Shown: positions 21,511 to 32,725, counted from the stretch's first letter. The stretch is 64,000 bases of DNA from Eutreptiella sp. 'Long Island Sound 2002' (GCA_964036045.1 OZ038381.1:127665708-127729707), one strand, 5' to 3'. Numbers and translations: made by a program. Notes: a model not told the origin generated them from the sequence alone.

Positions 21511-21961
21511 TGACTCATTGCAGTGTCTTCCTGTTCCCGCATATATTGTTCCGTCCGCCCTGCGGGAAGCACTCTTCTAACTCAAACGTTCTCAATGGGA
21601 CCTGCAGTGTTATGTGCTGTACGTCCTCCTGCGCCTGACGTGTTGTCTCCTTGAGTTCCCTCACTTCATGTCCCAAACGTCGAATCTCCTTCTCCAGCTG
21701 ATTGCGTTTGTGTCCAGATCGGCCCTTTTTGCCTGGGAATGGTGCCTATGGTTGGGGCGCATACTCTTGATGCGGCTGGGGCCGTGCTCCGTAGACCATC
21801 ACTGCGACAGGAGGAGGAGGGGGAGATCAGTATTGGTGTCCGTGTTGCCCCGGCGGTTCTGCATGCTGGTGTGGGTGTTCTTGGTGTCGCTTGCAGCCAT
21901 ATCTAGGTAGATGGTCTAGAATGTAGGCCTCTCCCGCTCGCGTCGTATGAGCGTTGGACAT
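21511..21961 (-). pseudogene. coiled-coil (gag-like) ORF fragment, copy 6
   Basis: A full-length module (451 bp, ATG at 21959-21961). The heptad region and Pro-rich segment are recognisable, but indels put the parts in different frames. Confidence 0.55.
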
Positions 21962-22591
21962 CTCCGGGATGTGCCGCAAAAGCGGTAGAGGCCCCCGTTT
22001 CCCCAAAGCGGCGGAGGCCCGTGCCCCAAAGTGGCGGAGGCCCCGATGTCCCCAAAGCGGCGGAGGCCCGGGTATCCCCAAAGCGACAGATGTTCCTGCG
22101 TCCGCAAAGTTGCGGAGGCCCCGGTATCCCGAAAGTGGCGAAGACCCTTGCCCCAAAGCTGCGGAAGCACTGGCCCCCCCGGTGTCCCCAAAACGGCGGA
22201 GGCCCATACCCGAAAGCATTGGAGGCCCGGTTTTGCCAAAGCAGTGGAGGCCCCTAACGTCCGCCACTTTGGGGATACCGAGGCCTCCTCCGCTTTGGGG
22301 CAGAGGCCTCCCCCGCTTTAGGGAAACGGGGGCCTCAACCCGCTTTGGCGACACGTCTCCTGCGGTACTTTGGGGACATTGGGGACCTGCGCCGCTTTGG
22401 GGACACCGGGCCCTCGCCGCTTTGGACGTTGCCCAAAGCACCGTAGGCCCCAAATTTCCCCAAATCAGCAGAGGCCCCCACCCCAAAGCGGCAGAGGCCC
22501 CACAGTTTCCAACGTAGCGGAGGCAAAGGTGTGCCCAAAGCGTTGGTGGCCCCTTTCAAAAAGCGTCTGAGGTCCCGGTTTCTCCAATGCG
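21962..22591. repeat. GC-rich minisatellite between modules 6 and 7
   Basis: Forward units to about 22255, reversed units to about 22430, then forward again. This repeats the switch pattern seen after modules 2 and 4. Confidence 0.9.
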
Positions 22592-23035
22592 GCTATCTCA
22601 TTGCGGTGTCTTCCTGTTCCCGCATATATGGTTCCGTCCGCCCTGCAGGAGCGATCTGTTGACTAGGACATTTTCAATGGGACCTACGGGACCTACATCA
22701 TCTTGCACTTGACTTGCAGTCTGCTTGAGTTCACTCACTTCCTGTCACAGACGTCGAATCTTCTTCTCCCGCTCATTATCTTTGCGACTGAATCGGCAGT
22801 TTTTGCCTTGAAATGGTGCTTGAAGTTCGGGCGCATACACTTCTTGCGGCCGGGGCCCTGCTCCGTAGACAATTACTTGGACGGGAGAATGGGGAGATCG
22901 GTATCGGTGTCCCTGTTTTCTTGGTGGTTGCAGATGCCCGTGTGGGTCTTCTCACTGTCGCTTGCACCCATATCTAGGTGGATGGTTTAGAATGTAGGCC
23001 TCCTCTGATCGCATCGGTATATGACAGTTGGACAT
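22592..23035 (-). pseudogene. coiled-coil (gag-like) ORF fragment, copy 7
   Basis: A full-length but more diverged module (ATG at 23033-23035), with a deletion near 22690 in the C-terminal part and several stops. Confidence 0.5.
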
Positions 23036-23980
23036 CTCTAGGCCCTTGCCCAATAGCGGAGGAGGCACCGGTTTCCCTAAAGCAGCGGAGGCCCGTGCCC
23101 CAAAGTGGCGAAGGCCCCAATGTCCCCAAAGCGGCGGAGGCCCGGGTGTCCCCAAAAGCGGCGGAGGCCAGGAGTCCCCAAAGCGACACACCTCCCCGTG
23201 TGTGCAAAGTTGCAGAGGCCCTAGTACCTCGAAAGCAGCGAAGACGCCTGCCCTAAAGTAGTGGAAGCCTCGATGTCGGCATAAAAGCGGAGGCCCATAC
23301 CCGAAAGCATGGGAGGCCCGGTGTTGCCAAAGCAGTAGAGGGCCCCAACCTTCGCCGCTTTTGGGAGACCGAGGCCCCTTGCGCTTTGGGGCAGGGGCCT
23401 CCCCCCGCTTTGGAGGAACGGGGGCCTCCACCGGCTTTGGCGAGACGTCTCCTCCGCCACTTTGGAGACACCGGGGCTTCGCCGCTTTGGTGCAGGCGAA
23501 GGCCCCGGTACCCCATATCAGCACAGACCCCTGCACCAAAGCAGCAGAGGCCCCGGAGTTTGCAAAGCAGCAGAGGCAATAGTGTGCCTAAACCACCAGA
23601 GGCCCCAGTGTCACCAAAGCACTAGGGGCCTCCTCCCCAAAGCGGCGGAGGCCTCGGTTTCCCCCAAGCGGCGGTGGCCCCTATCACAAAGCGTGTGAGG
23701 CCCCGGTTTCCCCAAAGTGGCTAAGGCTCCTGCCCTAAAGCGGCAAAGGCCTTAGTTTCCCGAAAGCACCACGGGCCCCAATGTAGCGGAGGCCCCAGTG
23801 TCGCAAGAGCGGTAGAGGCCCCTTTCCCAAAGCGGCGGCGGCCCCGGTTTCCCCAAAGCGGCATGGCCCCTACCCCAAAGTGGCAAGGCCCCGGTTCCAA
23901 AGCGGCGGACGCCCCGGTTTCCCCAAAGCGGCGGTGGCCCCTTTCACAAAGCATCGGAGGCCCCGGTTTCTCCAAAGCGG
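23036..23980. repeat. GC-rich minisatellite between modules 7 and 8
   Basis: The same units and the same forward/reverse/forward switch (about 23340 and 23490) as the other inter-module spacers. Confidence 0.9.
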
Positions 23981-24258
23981 CTCACTCATTGCAGTGTTTT
24001 CGTGTTCCCACTTATATTGTTCCCTCCGCCCTGCGGGGGAGCGCTCTTTTGACTAGGACATTCTCAATGGGACCCGCAGTGTCATTTCCTGTACATCATC
24101 CTGCGCCTAACTTGCTGTCTGCTTCAATTCCCTCACTTTATGTCGTAGACGTCGAATCTCCTTCTCTTGCTGATTGCGTTTCTGTGTAGATCGGCCCTTT
24201 TTGCCCTAGAATGGTGTGTGTGGTTGGGGTGCATACGCTTGTTGCGGCTGGGGCCGCA
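23981..24258 (-). pseudogene. coiled-coil (gag-like) ORF fragment, copy 8, 5'-truncated
   Basis: Begins at the standard minisatellite junction and covers the C-terminal and heptad part. It stops near 24258 inside the Pro/Gln-rich segment, where unique DNA begins, so the N-terminal (MSN) end is missing. Confidence 0.55.
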
Positions 24259-25301
24259 GCTATGTGTATAAAGTCGGATGTCTGATGTCTGATAAGGGAT
24301 GTTGTGTGTGCGGTCTGTCCAAGAAAATGTCTCATATTCTTGTCTATTGGAGGTGGGTCTAGGGGTCTAATGCCTAGAGGAAAGTGGGAGAAACTATGCC
24401 TAAATCAACCCCCCCCCTGCCGTTGTCCACACCAAATTCTTCACAGGAAACCCCCCCCGTGACCCACCCATCCCCCCCCCCCAACTATCGGGTGCTTTCC
24501 AGCCCCCCCCCCCCCCCCCCCCCCCCCCAGGAAAAAAGGCGCCACAGAAAACACGAACCCCCCCGTTTGGAAAACAATTGCACACCTGTTGTTGACAGCA
24601 GTGTATGTGACAACTTCAATTTGATTCTGATTTTGGTTGTTTGAGCCGACAATTTGTTTGTGTACAACACCCTTGAGGTGTTTTTGATTATTTGCGGTCT
24701 AGGCCTTTGCGCCTTAGACCACAGACCCCTTGTATGATGAACACGCTGATAACAACTGAGAGACCTAAGAAACAAATGAGAAAACACAAAAACGAAAAGG
24801 GAAGACACCATTGAAGAATAATTGAGAAACCACCTGTGACAATCAGAAACATGGCAATACAAAAATAAAAAACACTTTGAGCACCACAATGGGGAAATGG
24901 GGAAAATGGGTGAGCAGGAAAAGTGGCAAAGAAAAAATAGACGTTGGGAAAGGAAAAGGGGAAAGGGGAAAGGGGAAAGGGGAAAGGGGAAAGGGGAAAG
25001 GGGAAAATGTGGGAGCAGGAAAAGTGGGAAAATTGAACGACCACCACACAAAACAGCCATATGTAGCACTGAAAACCAAATGGGAAAGGTGCGGAAAAAG
25101 TGCCAAACAGGGAAAAGGGGAAGAATCTCAAGGGATGGCATCATGACCATTGCAATTGGCATCAGTTAAATTCGGTTCCACAAATAAAATGGTCATGGTA
25201 ATGCCACACAACATCAAATGTGCCAACAAGGAAAACGGGAAAAATCTTCCAAAAAAAGCACACAACAACAAAAGGGCACATGCAAATACGTGGGCATCCT
25301 C
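24259..25301. other. low-complexity unique sequence downstream of the transposon genes
   Basis: It has long C-runs (about 24480-24528), an imperfect hairpin (arms TGCGGTCTAGGC and GCCTTAGACCACA, 24693-24723), a GGGGAAA minisatellite and A/G-rich DNA. It lies 3' of the transposase gene, so one end of the transposon may be in it, but I found no terminal inverted repeat. Confidence 0.5.
24957..25006. repeat. GGGGAAA heptamer repeat, 7 copies
   Basis: Uninterrupted GGGGAAA units, flanked on both sides by a related GAGCAGGAAAAGTGG motif. It is too short and too internal to be a telomere. Confidence 0.93.
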
Positions 25302-28300
25302 TCATTCATCGATGAGTCCATCCATGTCATCCACTGGCTGCGAGCAACTGGGCTGGGAGCTGCTTGGTGGTGCTGCAGAACGCTTGACACGGTCCGTGTC
25401 CGGCACAAAGGCATCCCATTCTGCCAATAATGGCAACGCTTGCTGCGTAGCAAGGTCCCGCAGTTCCCGCAGATTGCTGTTACCTGCCACCTTCACACCA
25501 AGCACATCCAGACAATTCAACAACGCCCCCTTTGACCAATCACGCAGCCTGGTTTCTGCGCTGCCATTACCAATTTCGCCTGCATCCTGACCACACTGCG
25601 CCCCTTATCGGGCCTGCGTGGTGTGGCCAATTCGTCTGCACTATTGTTCTCCCCCTCATCACAGACATCATCTACAATATTCACCACCACGTTCCCACAA
25701 GGACACGGGCTTGCGCAAAAGCATGCATGGCACACTAGACATGCATTGCACCAGATGCGAACCTCCTTCTTGCATGTGGCACACTCCATACCTCTACGAA
25801 AAGTGATGAAGTCATGGTTGCCAGCATGCGAGTCAGGGTCCCATCTGGTGCAATAGTGTTGACCACATCTGCCTGGTGCCGTTCTGTACCCTTTCCTGGG
25901 GGTGCCCTTGAGCTCAGTGGTGTACCTAGCCCTCCACAGAAGGGCAGGTCGTCACCATCATCAGCCATTGCGTCATTACCTTGCAGACATTGAAGCATTG
26001 CAGCTTCCACAGATTCTCTGTCCCCTACCTTCCTTGAAACCCTCTGTCCTGGGCGCACATCGAAGCGTGCACGGGCAGCCAGGTGGTGTGCCATTGCAAC
26101 GCCTTGTCCCTTTGCCCATTGCTGCAAAGGGGGCAAGTTGGAATGCAATGCCATGCACATGCTGAGGACATGTGTCTCCACAGTGTCATGCATAACCTCC
26201 CACGCAAAGAGATGGCACGCTCTACTGCAGCTTCAGCGGGGCAATACGTTGGCAATAATGCGAGAACGCGCCACACATTCACCCACTGTGCATGTGCCTT
26301 TTCAGGTGCCAATGCCTCCCACATCTTGGACATTTGCATAGTTGCAAAGTGCTGCACCATGTGCTCCTTAAGGCCTTCCCACTCTACCAAGGCACCGTCA
26401 GAGTTCACATGTGCTGCACGCAACTCTTCTTGGTCTGAAGCCATGAACTGACGCAACTGCTCCACCCCATATGCAACACGCTCATTGACCGGGAGGGCAA
26501 CGAAAAGGCCATGGTCCAACAATATTGCGCACTCCAACACCCCCCTGGGGTCAATGGTTGCCTGCCCCTCCTTGATGCCTGCAAGCAACGCATCAGTTAC
26601 TGCACGCGCCCGAACGCCTGGAAAGGAGGGGTTGTTGCACACTTCTGCCCACCTGAATCTACCCGGACCAACTGCACACCCTGCCACGCACCGGTCACAG
26701 TTTGCGCCTTGAACTGCAACCACCCTGGACCCTCCTCGCAACCCACCCTCTGCAACCGGGCTTGTAGCATACTTGTTGCAGTGGCTAAGTGTGCACTAGT
26801 GGGCGCACGAAGTGGTGCCATACTGTTAAAACACCGCATGCCATGCAGGATGTCCCCATAAACCACCCCCCATGCAAGCAAACTGGCATCATGGCAGTCC
26901 TCCCACACATCCTCCTCCTTGGTAGAATGCTGCACCTTGGAATCTAAGTGTCGTGCCACCCAAGGGACATTGGCCAAAAAAGCAGTGTTGCGCCGTGCAT
27001 GCGCCTGTGACCACGTGATGCGATGACTTGTGGGGATGAGCTGCAAGCCACTACGTTTATCCTGCACATGCTTTTGCACACACTTTTGCAACTCCTTCTA
27101 CTGCCGTGCCCCATTGTACAAGCCTCGTTGCCGATTGTCGGCCGCCATGTAATCAACATGGGTCGGCCCAGCAGCCTCCAGTGCAAAACCCAACTTGCGC
27201 TGCAACACGTGGCACGGCTCACCCAAGGGTTTCATCAACACTAACCACTTCCCAATCACTGCAAATACATTGCTCTCAATGATAGAGACATCAACAACCT
27301 GCCGCGCACTGGCACCTCGCACACCAAGGTTACAAGCCCCGTCCACTGCAAAGGTCGCTACCCTCTTTGCCCACCAATCACGGTCAGGAATCGAGGACAG
27401 CAGGACGCATTCTAGTTGCGTTGCAATCTCATGCGCATCACCACAGGCCACATCCACCACACCAAGGAAAACCTCACACATGCCCCCAGGGGCAGTCCCC
27501 GGGAAAACAAGAAGAATGGCGTACTCATTGATGCGATGCCTCTGCCTATCCGAGCCGTCAAGCAACAGTGCAATGAACGGTGCCAAGAATAAGGTGTGCG
27601 TTACCTCATCTTGCCTGGCACCATGCATTGCTGCAATAGCCTTCTCAACTATCCACCGCCGTGATGCATGGTGCCCAGGGGCAAATGTCAGAGAACAGTG
27701 CAGAAGGATGCGCTCACTTATAGCACGGAAGGAAATGCACATGTGTAACCCAATATACACCTCAACCAACCGTGACAGAATGGCTGCCTCAGCATCCGAC
27801 ATAGCCACACCAATGTCCATGGCTTCCCCCCTGATGAACACAATGTTCCCTCCCACCACGTCAGTTGTGGCAGCAGCAGTGGGGCACAATGCGCGATATC
27901 GCTCTGCACAATGCAGCTTGAAACTGTCCTGGGCCAGTCGGTGGTGGTGCCATGGCCTACGCAGATTCTTTCGCGTTGATGTTGTGCCACGTGATAACCC
28001 CAAGTGGCTTTCCAACACCTCCTTCCAACAAATTTTTGGGCCAGAGGTCTTCATGCGCATCCCTGCAGCATATGTTCCCAATACCAAGGCTTCATTGGTA
28101 TTAGGGGGAAGCGCCACCCCAGGAATGCCACACACATTAGCCCACGCACAACGTACACACTCAACACCCCCACTTGTTGTGAAGTGATACTGCCAATGAG
28201 CGGCTACAAACGTTTGTAGTGTCTTCGGACCACTGTCCAATTGCATGGGAGTGGCTTGCATCAGCACACACAATGCATCCTTCCCTCATGCGGCCAATGC

Positions 28301-28573
28301 AACAGACCTCAACCTGTCCTGCTCCACTGACTGTGCCACTGACGTTTGTGACATGCCATGCTCCGCATGCCGCTCATCCCACTCTGTTGCATGCCGTGCT
28401 CTAAGTAACATCTGGTGTGCTTCAACACGCACTCTCAGATGCCTTGCCACTCGCACCTTGCGCTTCTGCAGCAATTGTGCCACTGCCTCAACAAATTCTG
28501 AGGACGTCTTTAGTGGCGCCGAGGCAGCCACACACATCTCATTAGGCATGCTCTGGGCATGCATTCTCATGTT
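25302..28573 (-). pseudogene. hAT-superfamily (DUF4371/ZNF862-like) transposase, degenerate
   Basis: One frame runs from about 28570 to 26597, broken by TGA at 28286-28288 and TAG at 27098-27100. A charged coiled-coil N-terminus comes first. A possible zinc-finger remnant (ECVRCAWANVC, near 28140) follows. The RNase-H-like core shows LLLDGSDRQ (Asp codon at 27557-27559), EVFLGVVDVACGDA, ATFAVDGACNLG (Asp codon at 27341-27343) and GEPCHVLQRKLGFALEAAG, the usual spacing of hAT-type cores. The frame shifts near 26650. The C-terminal dimerisation-type motif WRVLALLPTYCPAEAAVERA follows (about 26215-26330). Further shifts occur near 26200, 25790 and 25520. The tail is Cys-rich (MECATCKKEVRIWCNACLVC, about 25730-25789), then GVKVAGNSNLRELRDL, and ends in TGA at 25302. 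It would bind and move transposon DNA in the nucleus, but as read it is inactive. Confidence 0.72.
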
Positions 28574-28810
28574 CTAGTCCCCTACCCTTGATGCACTCTG
28601 TGTTGCAGTTGGGGAAGGGGGGGGGTGCACCTCGTCTAGCGCCATGGCTGGCACAAAGGAGTCCATAGGCACGCTCTGGGCATGCATAGGCCCGTTTTTC
28701 CTGTACCCAACCCTTGATGCACCATGTGTTGAAGGAGGGGGGGGGGGGGACGCACCTGGTGCCAGCGCCATGGCTGGCACCGAGGTGTCAGTAGGTACGC
28801 TCTGGGCATC
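28550..28810. repeat. ~124-bp tandem repeat inside the coding linker
   Basis: Landmark GCTCTGGGCAT occurs at 28550, 28673 and 28799 (periods 123 and 126). On the minus strand each unit encodes QSVPxDxxVPAMAL, then a Pro-run, then SASRVG or GASRVG. The Pro-runs come from G-runs (13 G at 28737-28749). The repeat lies between the USP-like domain and the transposase, in the frame of both, and would be a flexible linker. A TAG at 28574-28576 now interrupts it. Confidence 0.85.
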
Positions 28811-28879
28811 CCGTGTCTGACCAAGGTCTGGAGGTCCTCTCCGTTGGGAGGCGGACTGCGACATGTCTCGTACAACCAA

Positions 28880-29760
28880 ATCTGTTTGTTTGCGCTTGTA
28901 TAGCAGAAAAGTCGCTTTTCGTGGGTTGGGGGGGGGGGGTTATGACCTTCACCGTGGTGTCATCACAGAGCCACCACTTGTCCTTGAAAACGACATACAC
29001 CACAAAGTGACCCTCCTCCCTCGTCCATCCAATGTGCAACACCATGGCATGCAAGGACCATTGCCATCCCAAGCAATCGAGAAACTCATGGTCCACAACC
29101 AACTTGTACTCTTGTTGGTTGTGGACATGTAACCCCACAACCTCATTGAACACCAAAGGTGTATACATTAGTGCCTCTCTGAGGTCACTCCCACACGGAC
29201 AAGGGGGGGGGGGGATCAGGTAACCCAACCGGTCGCCCCTTCATTGCCTCCTTCACGCGCTGTCGCACACTTTGCCCCTGATTCGTCACATGCAGCACCT
29301 GCGCTTGCATGCTTGTCTCCCCCCCCTCCCGTACAACCTTCACCCTACAGTTACCACAGTGGTGCCAAAACTACTCGTAGGACAAACAACATGACAAATT
29401 GACCACCCCAGCGGCCGTGAGCTTGGGCACCATGTACTTCCAACATTCGGCCATCTCTGCTTGCCGCATCCATTGGAATTTTGGTGCAGGGGCTTTGCAC
29501 TTGCATCGCCCGCTGCATCGGCACACCGTCTCACACATGGCATCCTCCAAGGCCAACCTCTCAGCAATGTCCTGTGGATTGTATGCACCTTCTCCTCCAT
29601 GTGCCACAACACCGTGCCACAATGGTCCCCAAACACCCTCCTCGTCAAGGCATCCTGCGTGCTGTCCTCCATGTCCACGCGACGCCACCAACAGGCACTG
29701 CAGCGTGGTACCCGACCAACGCCAGTTGTACCCATATGGATTCTGCATTCCCCATGGTCG
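28880..29760 (-). pseudogene. peptidase C19 (ubiquitin-specific protease)-like domain, frameshifted
   Basis: The C-terminal half is clear: LHAMVLHIGWTREEGHFVVY followed by VVFKDKWWLCDDTTVKVI matches the USP His box. The catalytic-type His codon is at 29007-29009 and the DD pair at 28959-28964. It ends in RKATFLLYKRK (about 28889-28921), like the terminal strand of USPs. Upstream lie HCGNC (about 29350) and CRCSGRCKCK, possible zinc-ribbon Cys pairs. A candidate Cys box, GMQNPYG then TTLQCLL (about 29690-29751), has Trp (TGG at 29722-29724) where the catalytic Cys is expected. Two frame changes fall exactly at 12-G runs (29203-29214 and 28928-28939), and a TAG lies at 29371-29373. USPs remove ubiquitin from proteins. 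A role in transposon protein stability or silencing evasion is speculation. Confidence 0.6.
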
Positions 29761-29785
29761 CCGCGGTGCTCCACCAAGTGGCCCA

Positions 29786-32718
29786 CTATGCACCTGCATG
29801 TAAGCGGAAGGCGGTCTCATTGAGGAATGCACGGTCCCACGGCGGGAGTGTCCACCAGTCACCACGGGAGTACAACACCACCAACCTCCTCTCCCCGTGC
29901 CAAGAACAAGTGCCATGCCATGCACCCGTACGTACGAGAACCGGTTGTTGGCATACATCGCACGTGGCGCCATCCCGTGTAACACCATCCAAGCATTGCA
30001 TACTACATCTCCGTCCACCTGGACCATTAGATACACCACCCACCTCCACCCATAAGTGTCCCCGCGCGTGCTCGCCGGTGGAAAACACTGCCGACCAAGG
30101 GGACGTGTCATGCACATGCTGGTGCGGTTTTGTGAGGACATTGCAAGACAATTGCATGGTAGTCCATGCGAAACCATTCAGGCAACATCTGCCTTGCCAT
30201 CTTGTTCACCACGGTCACCAGCGGCTTGTAGTTGCGTGTCTGTTGCACTAGACGAGTGCGGCGGCAGTCTCTTGCATTGGTGGGGCCCTTCATACCGCCA
30301 ACCCCTAGCTGCAAATGCCACGCTCTAAACCCCCCAACCGGCCCATGCTTGTATGGCAAAATGCTCATCATCCCGTGCAACGTGCAAAAGGGGGCTACCT
30401 GCAGCGAATGGTCAAAGACTGCACCCTGAAAATGACCACCTCCTTTGACACCATCTCGTTCCGCCTCGGCAATAACCACCACCGTCGCCCGGTGGCACTG
30501 CTCCTCCATATCCCCACAGCCACGGAAGTGCAGCGGACGGTCCCGGCAAGGCACCCAAACAGTAGCGGATGTCAACGCGCTGTCCATCCCAAACCCTGAC
30601 GTCAGAATGCTAAACCTGTTTGATCGCAACAACACCACACTACCATCCACATGCTTCGCCAAGCTAGCAAAGTGCTCAGGCATTCCCCCTTGGGGCCGGC
30701 CATGCCATGTGTCCTTATCAAGATCCCGGTTCACAGATAGTGCAGACTCTTGAATTGAAAGCCCACACATTTCGGGAAACACGGCAATGGCTTTTGCCCG
30801 CAGCGATGCGCTATCCAACGGGGCGTCGCTGCTGATAGCATGCAGGCTTTAGGCCACGGCATAGAAGAAACATGCGCCTACAACGTACTGGTCGGGTAGA
30901 ATGCGAAGCTTCAAGGACCTCACGGTCAGTAGGACTATGCCACCCTCGGCCTTGTTGGGCTGTTGGTCCACGTCGTCCAATGCAATAGCCCATGAATCTA
31001 GCGGAGCTATCTTTGTGCCTTGCTATTTCTTGCCACGTTTAAGGGCAGCCCCAGTACTTGGGGGTGTAACCCCTGGGCGCTTTCTGCTCCGTGGGCTCTG
31101 TACCAATGAACTAGGGTGTGCAACGGGGGTCCACCCAGAATCCGCACTGGACTGACTGCAAGCCCTCACCGTCGCCACAGTGCTTGTGCTACAAGGACTA
31201 CAGTCCACAGCAGCTAGCTCCTTGGGTTTTTGTGCAAGTGGTATAGGGGACTCCTCCAAGGAACTCGCCACCCCTCCATCACCAACCGCCGGTGTCAAAA
31301 ATGCAGAGTCCACCACTGCAGGGGGGGCTGGGGAGTGTGGTGTGTGAACCCTTGTAGGCTCTACTATGGGTGCAATGGAAGGTGACTCACCGGTGGGGCA
31401 GACCTGGGACATGGGGTCTGGTGTTCCATGTCCCTGCGTTGCAACACATGCCAAGGAGTCAGTTGCACCACCTGTGGGGGGGTCAGGGACTGAACACCTC
31501 ACTAGGGCTATCCACACTTTGTGCACCTGCCGGGTGACCACGCCCTTGTGCCAAGGAGGACGAAGTGGGAGTCACAGACTCATCGCCGGAGGGGTCTCTA
31601 GCCATGAGCACCGCCGCTCCAACGCCGTGCGCTACGGCAGAGGACGTGGAGTCATTTGGGTCACCTCGAGGTTGCCCTTCTGGACTTAATCGTTGGGTGT
31701 ATGCAGGGCGCACACCGACCTCCTCCATGTCCTCCGCTAGTTGCTGCAACATCTCAAGACCTCCATCATCCCTCCACGCGTTGTCCACAACCCTTACGGC
31801 CGCATGCAGACAGCCGGGGTGACTGTCTGGCACCTCTGGGCTAAAGGGGCTGCAACGCATCAACAGCTCGCTGCAATCTTGCATGGGCACCCGCATGCAA
31901 TTCGCGAAGTGGCGGCGCAGCGTGTGTGCTGCCACCAAGCTGTCCTCGCTCAATGGTTCCTTGCGCTGCTCTTGCAGCCCCTGGCATGCAATCGTGAGGC
32001 AGCGGGCTGCCCCATGGGCGGCTTGCAGCAACGCTTGGTCAAAGCGCTCTTGCCGTGTCTGGGTGACAGTGACAGACGCACGTGGGGCCGCAGCCTCAGG
32101 CAGCAACGAGTTGCGCCGACGGGCAGCAAGCGCCTTGGGGCCTGGCAACACGTCGCTAACCACTGTGGGCCCACTTGTCGCTTGGGGCCACAGATATGGG
32201 CCAGGCGTAACGTGGCGAATAACCTTGTCATAGAAGAAACCCATAGTAGGGGTGGGATATGCCTCGCCCCCGTTCCAGAACGGCCACTCGTCGACCAAAG
32301 GTAGGGCACGCACCAATTCACACCAAACCGCCCTTTGCTCTGTCATCTTTACAGTTGACGGCCACTCGGCAATTGCACCGGCCTTACGACCGCCCGGCCC
32401 GCCACTGTTTTGTTTTGCAAGTCCGTCCCACAGTTCTGTGGCAACTTCCCGGTAGTGCACATGGCTACCCCCATCATGCATGGTGGGCACGGCAAACCCA
32501 TGCTCGGTTTACATGAACCGGCACAATGCCTTGCAACCATGCGGATTCACCACGTCAAGGTCAAACGAGGCCATGCGGGCCTTCCACCGTCTCCATAGGC
32601 GCCCGGCCACCTCACGGGTGGCTTCCCACCCCAATTGTCCTGTGGCTAGCATTAGGCCATACTTCATTCTTGCTGGCTCCAGCAAGTGCTCCGGTGGCCA
32701 CTCAGGAGGCTGGTCCAT
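29786..32718 (-). pseudogene. 2-oxoglutarate/Fe(II) dioxygenase-like gene (possibly TET/JBP-like), with unknown N-terminal region
   Basis: ATG at 32716-32718. The first part (to 31483) has two predicted helical regions (EHLLEPARMKYGLMLATGQL; RFDQALLQAAHGAARCL) of no family I recognise, with TAA at 32509-32511. After a frame change near 31500 comes a Pro/Ser-rich linker ending in a basic RKRP...LKRGKK patch (possible nuclear signal). The frame runs on through TAG (31023-31025) and TAA (30849-30851) to LPEWFRMDYHAIVLQ. After another shift near 30150 comes the dioxygenase-like core: PHQHVHDTSPWSAVFSTGEH, RGHLWVEVGG, GAWHGTCSWHGERRLVVLYS, which fits the H-x-D, small-Gly-strand, distal His and Arg pattern of TET/JBP-type enzymes. 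The H-x-D Asp is not clearly present. Fungal KDZ transposons are known to carry TET/JBP genes, which oxidise 5-methylcytosine; that role here is inference. Confidence 0.45.
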
Positions 32719-32725
32719 TGCTTGG

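Noticed and set aside
24957-25006. Telomere-like GGGGAAA array
   Set aside because: Only seven internal copies, the motif is not a known telomere repeat, and it is followed by ordinary sequence.
24877-25169. Lys/Gly-rich plus-strand ORFs
   Set aside because: They are produced by the GGGGAAA repeat and surrounding purine-rich DNA.
27195-28187. 330-codon open frame on the plus strand
   Set aside because: It is the antisense of the transposase core. The hAT-type motifs are all on the minus strand, and the GC-rich codons there leave the opposite strand open.
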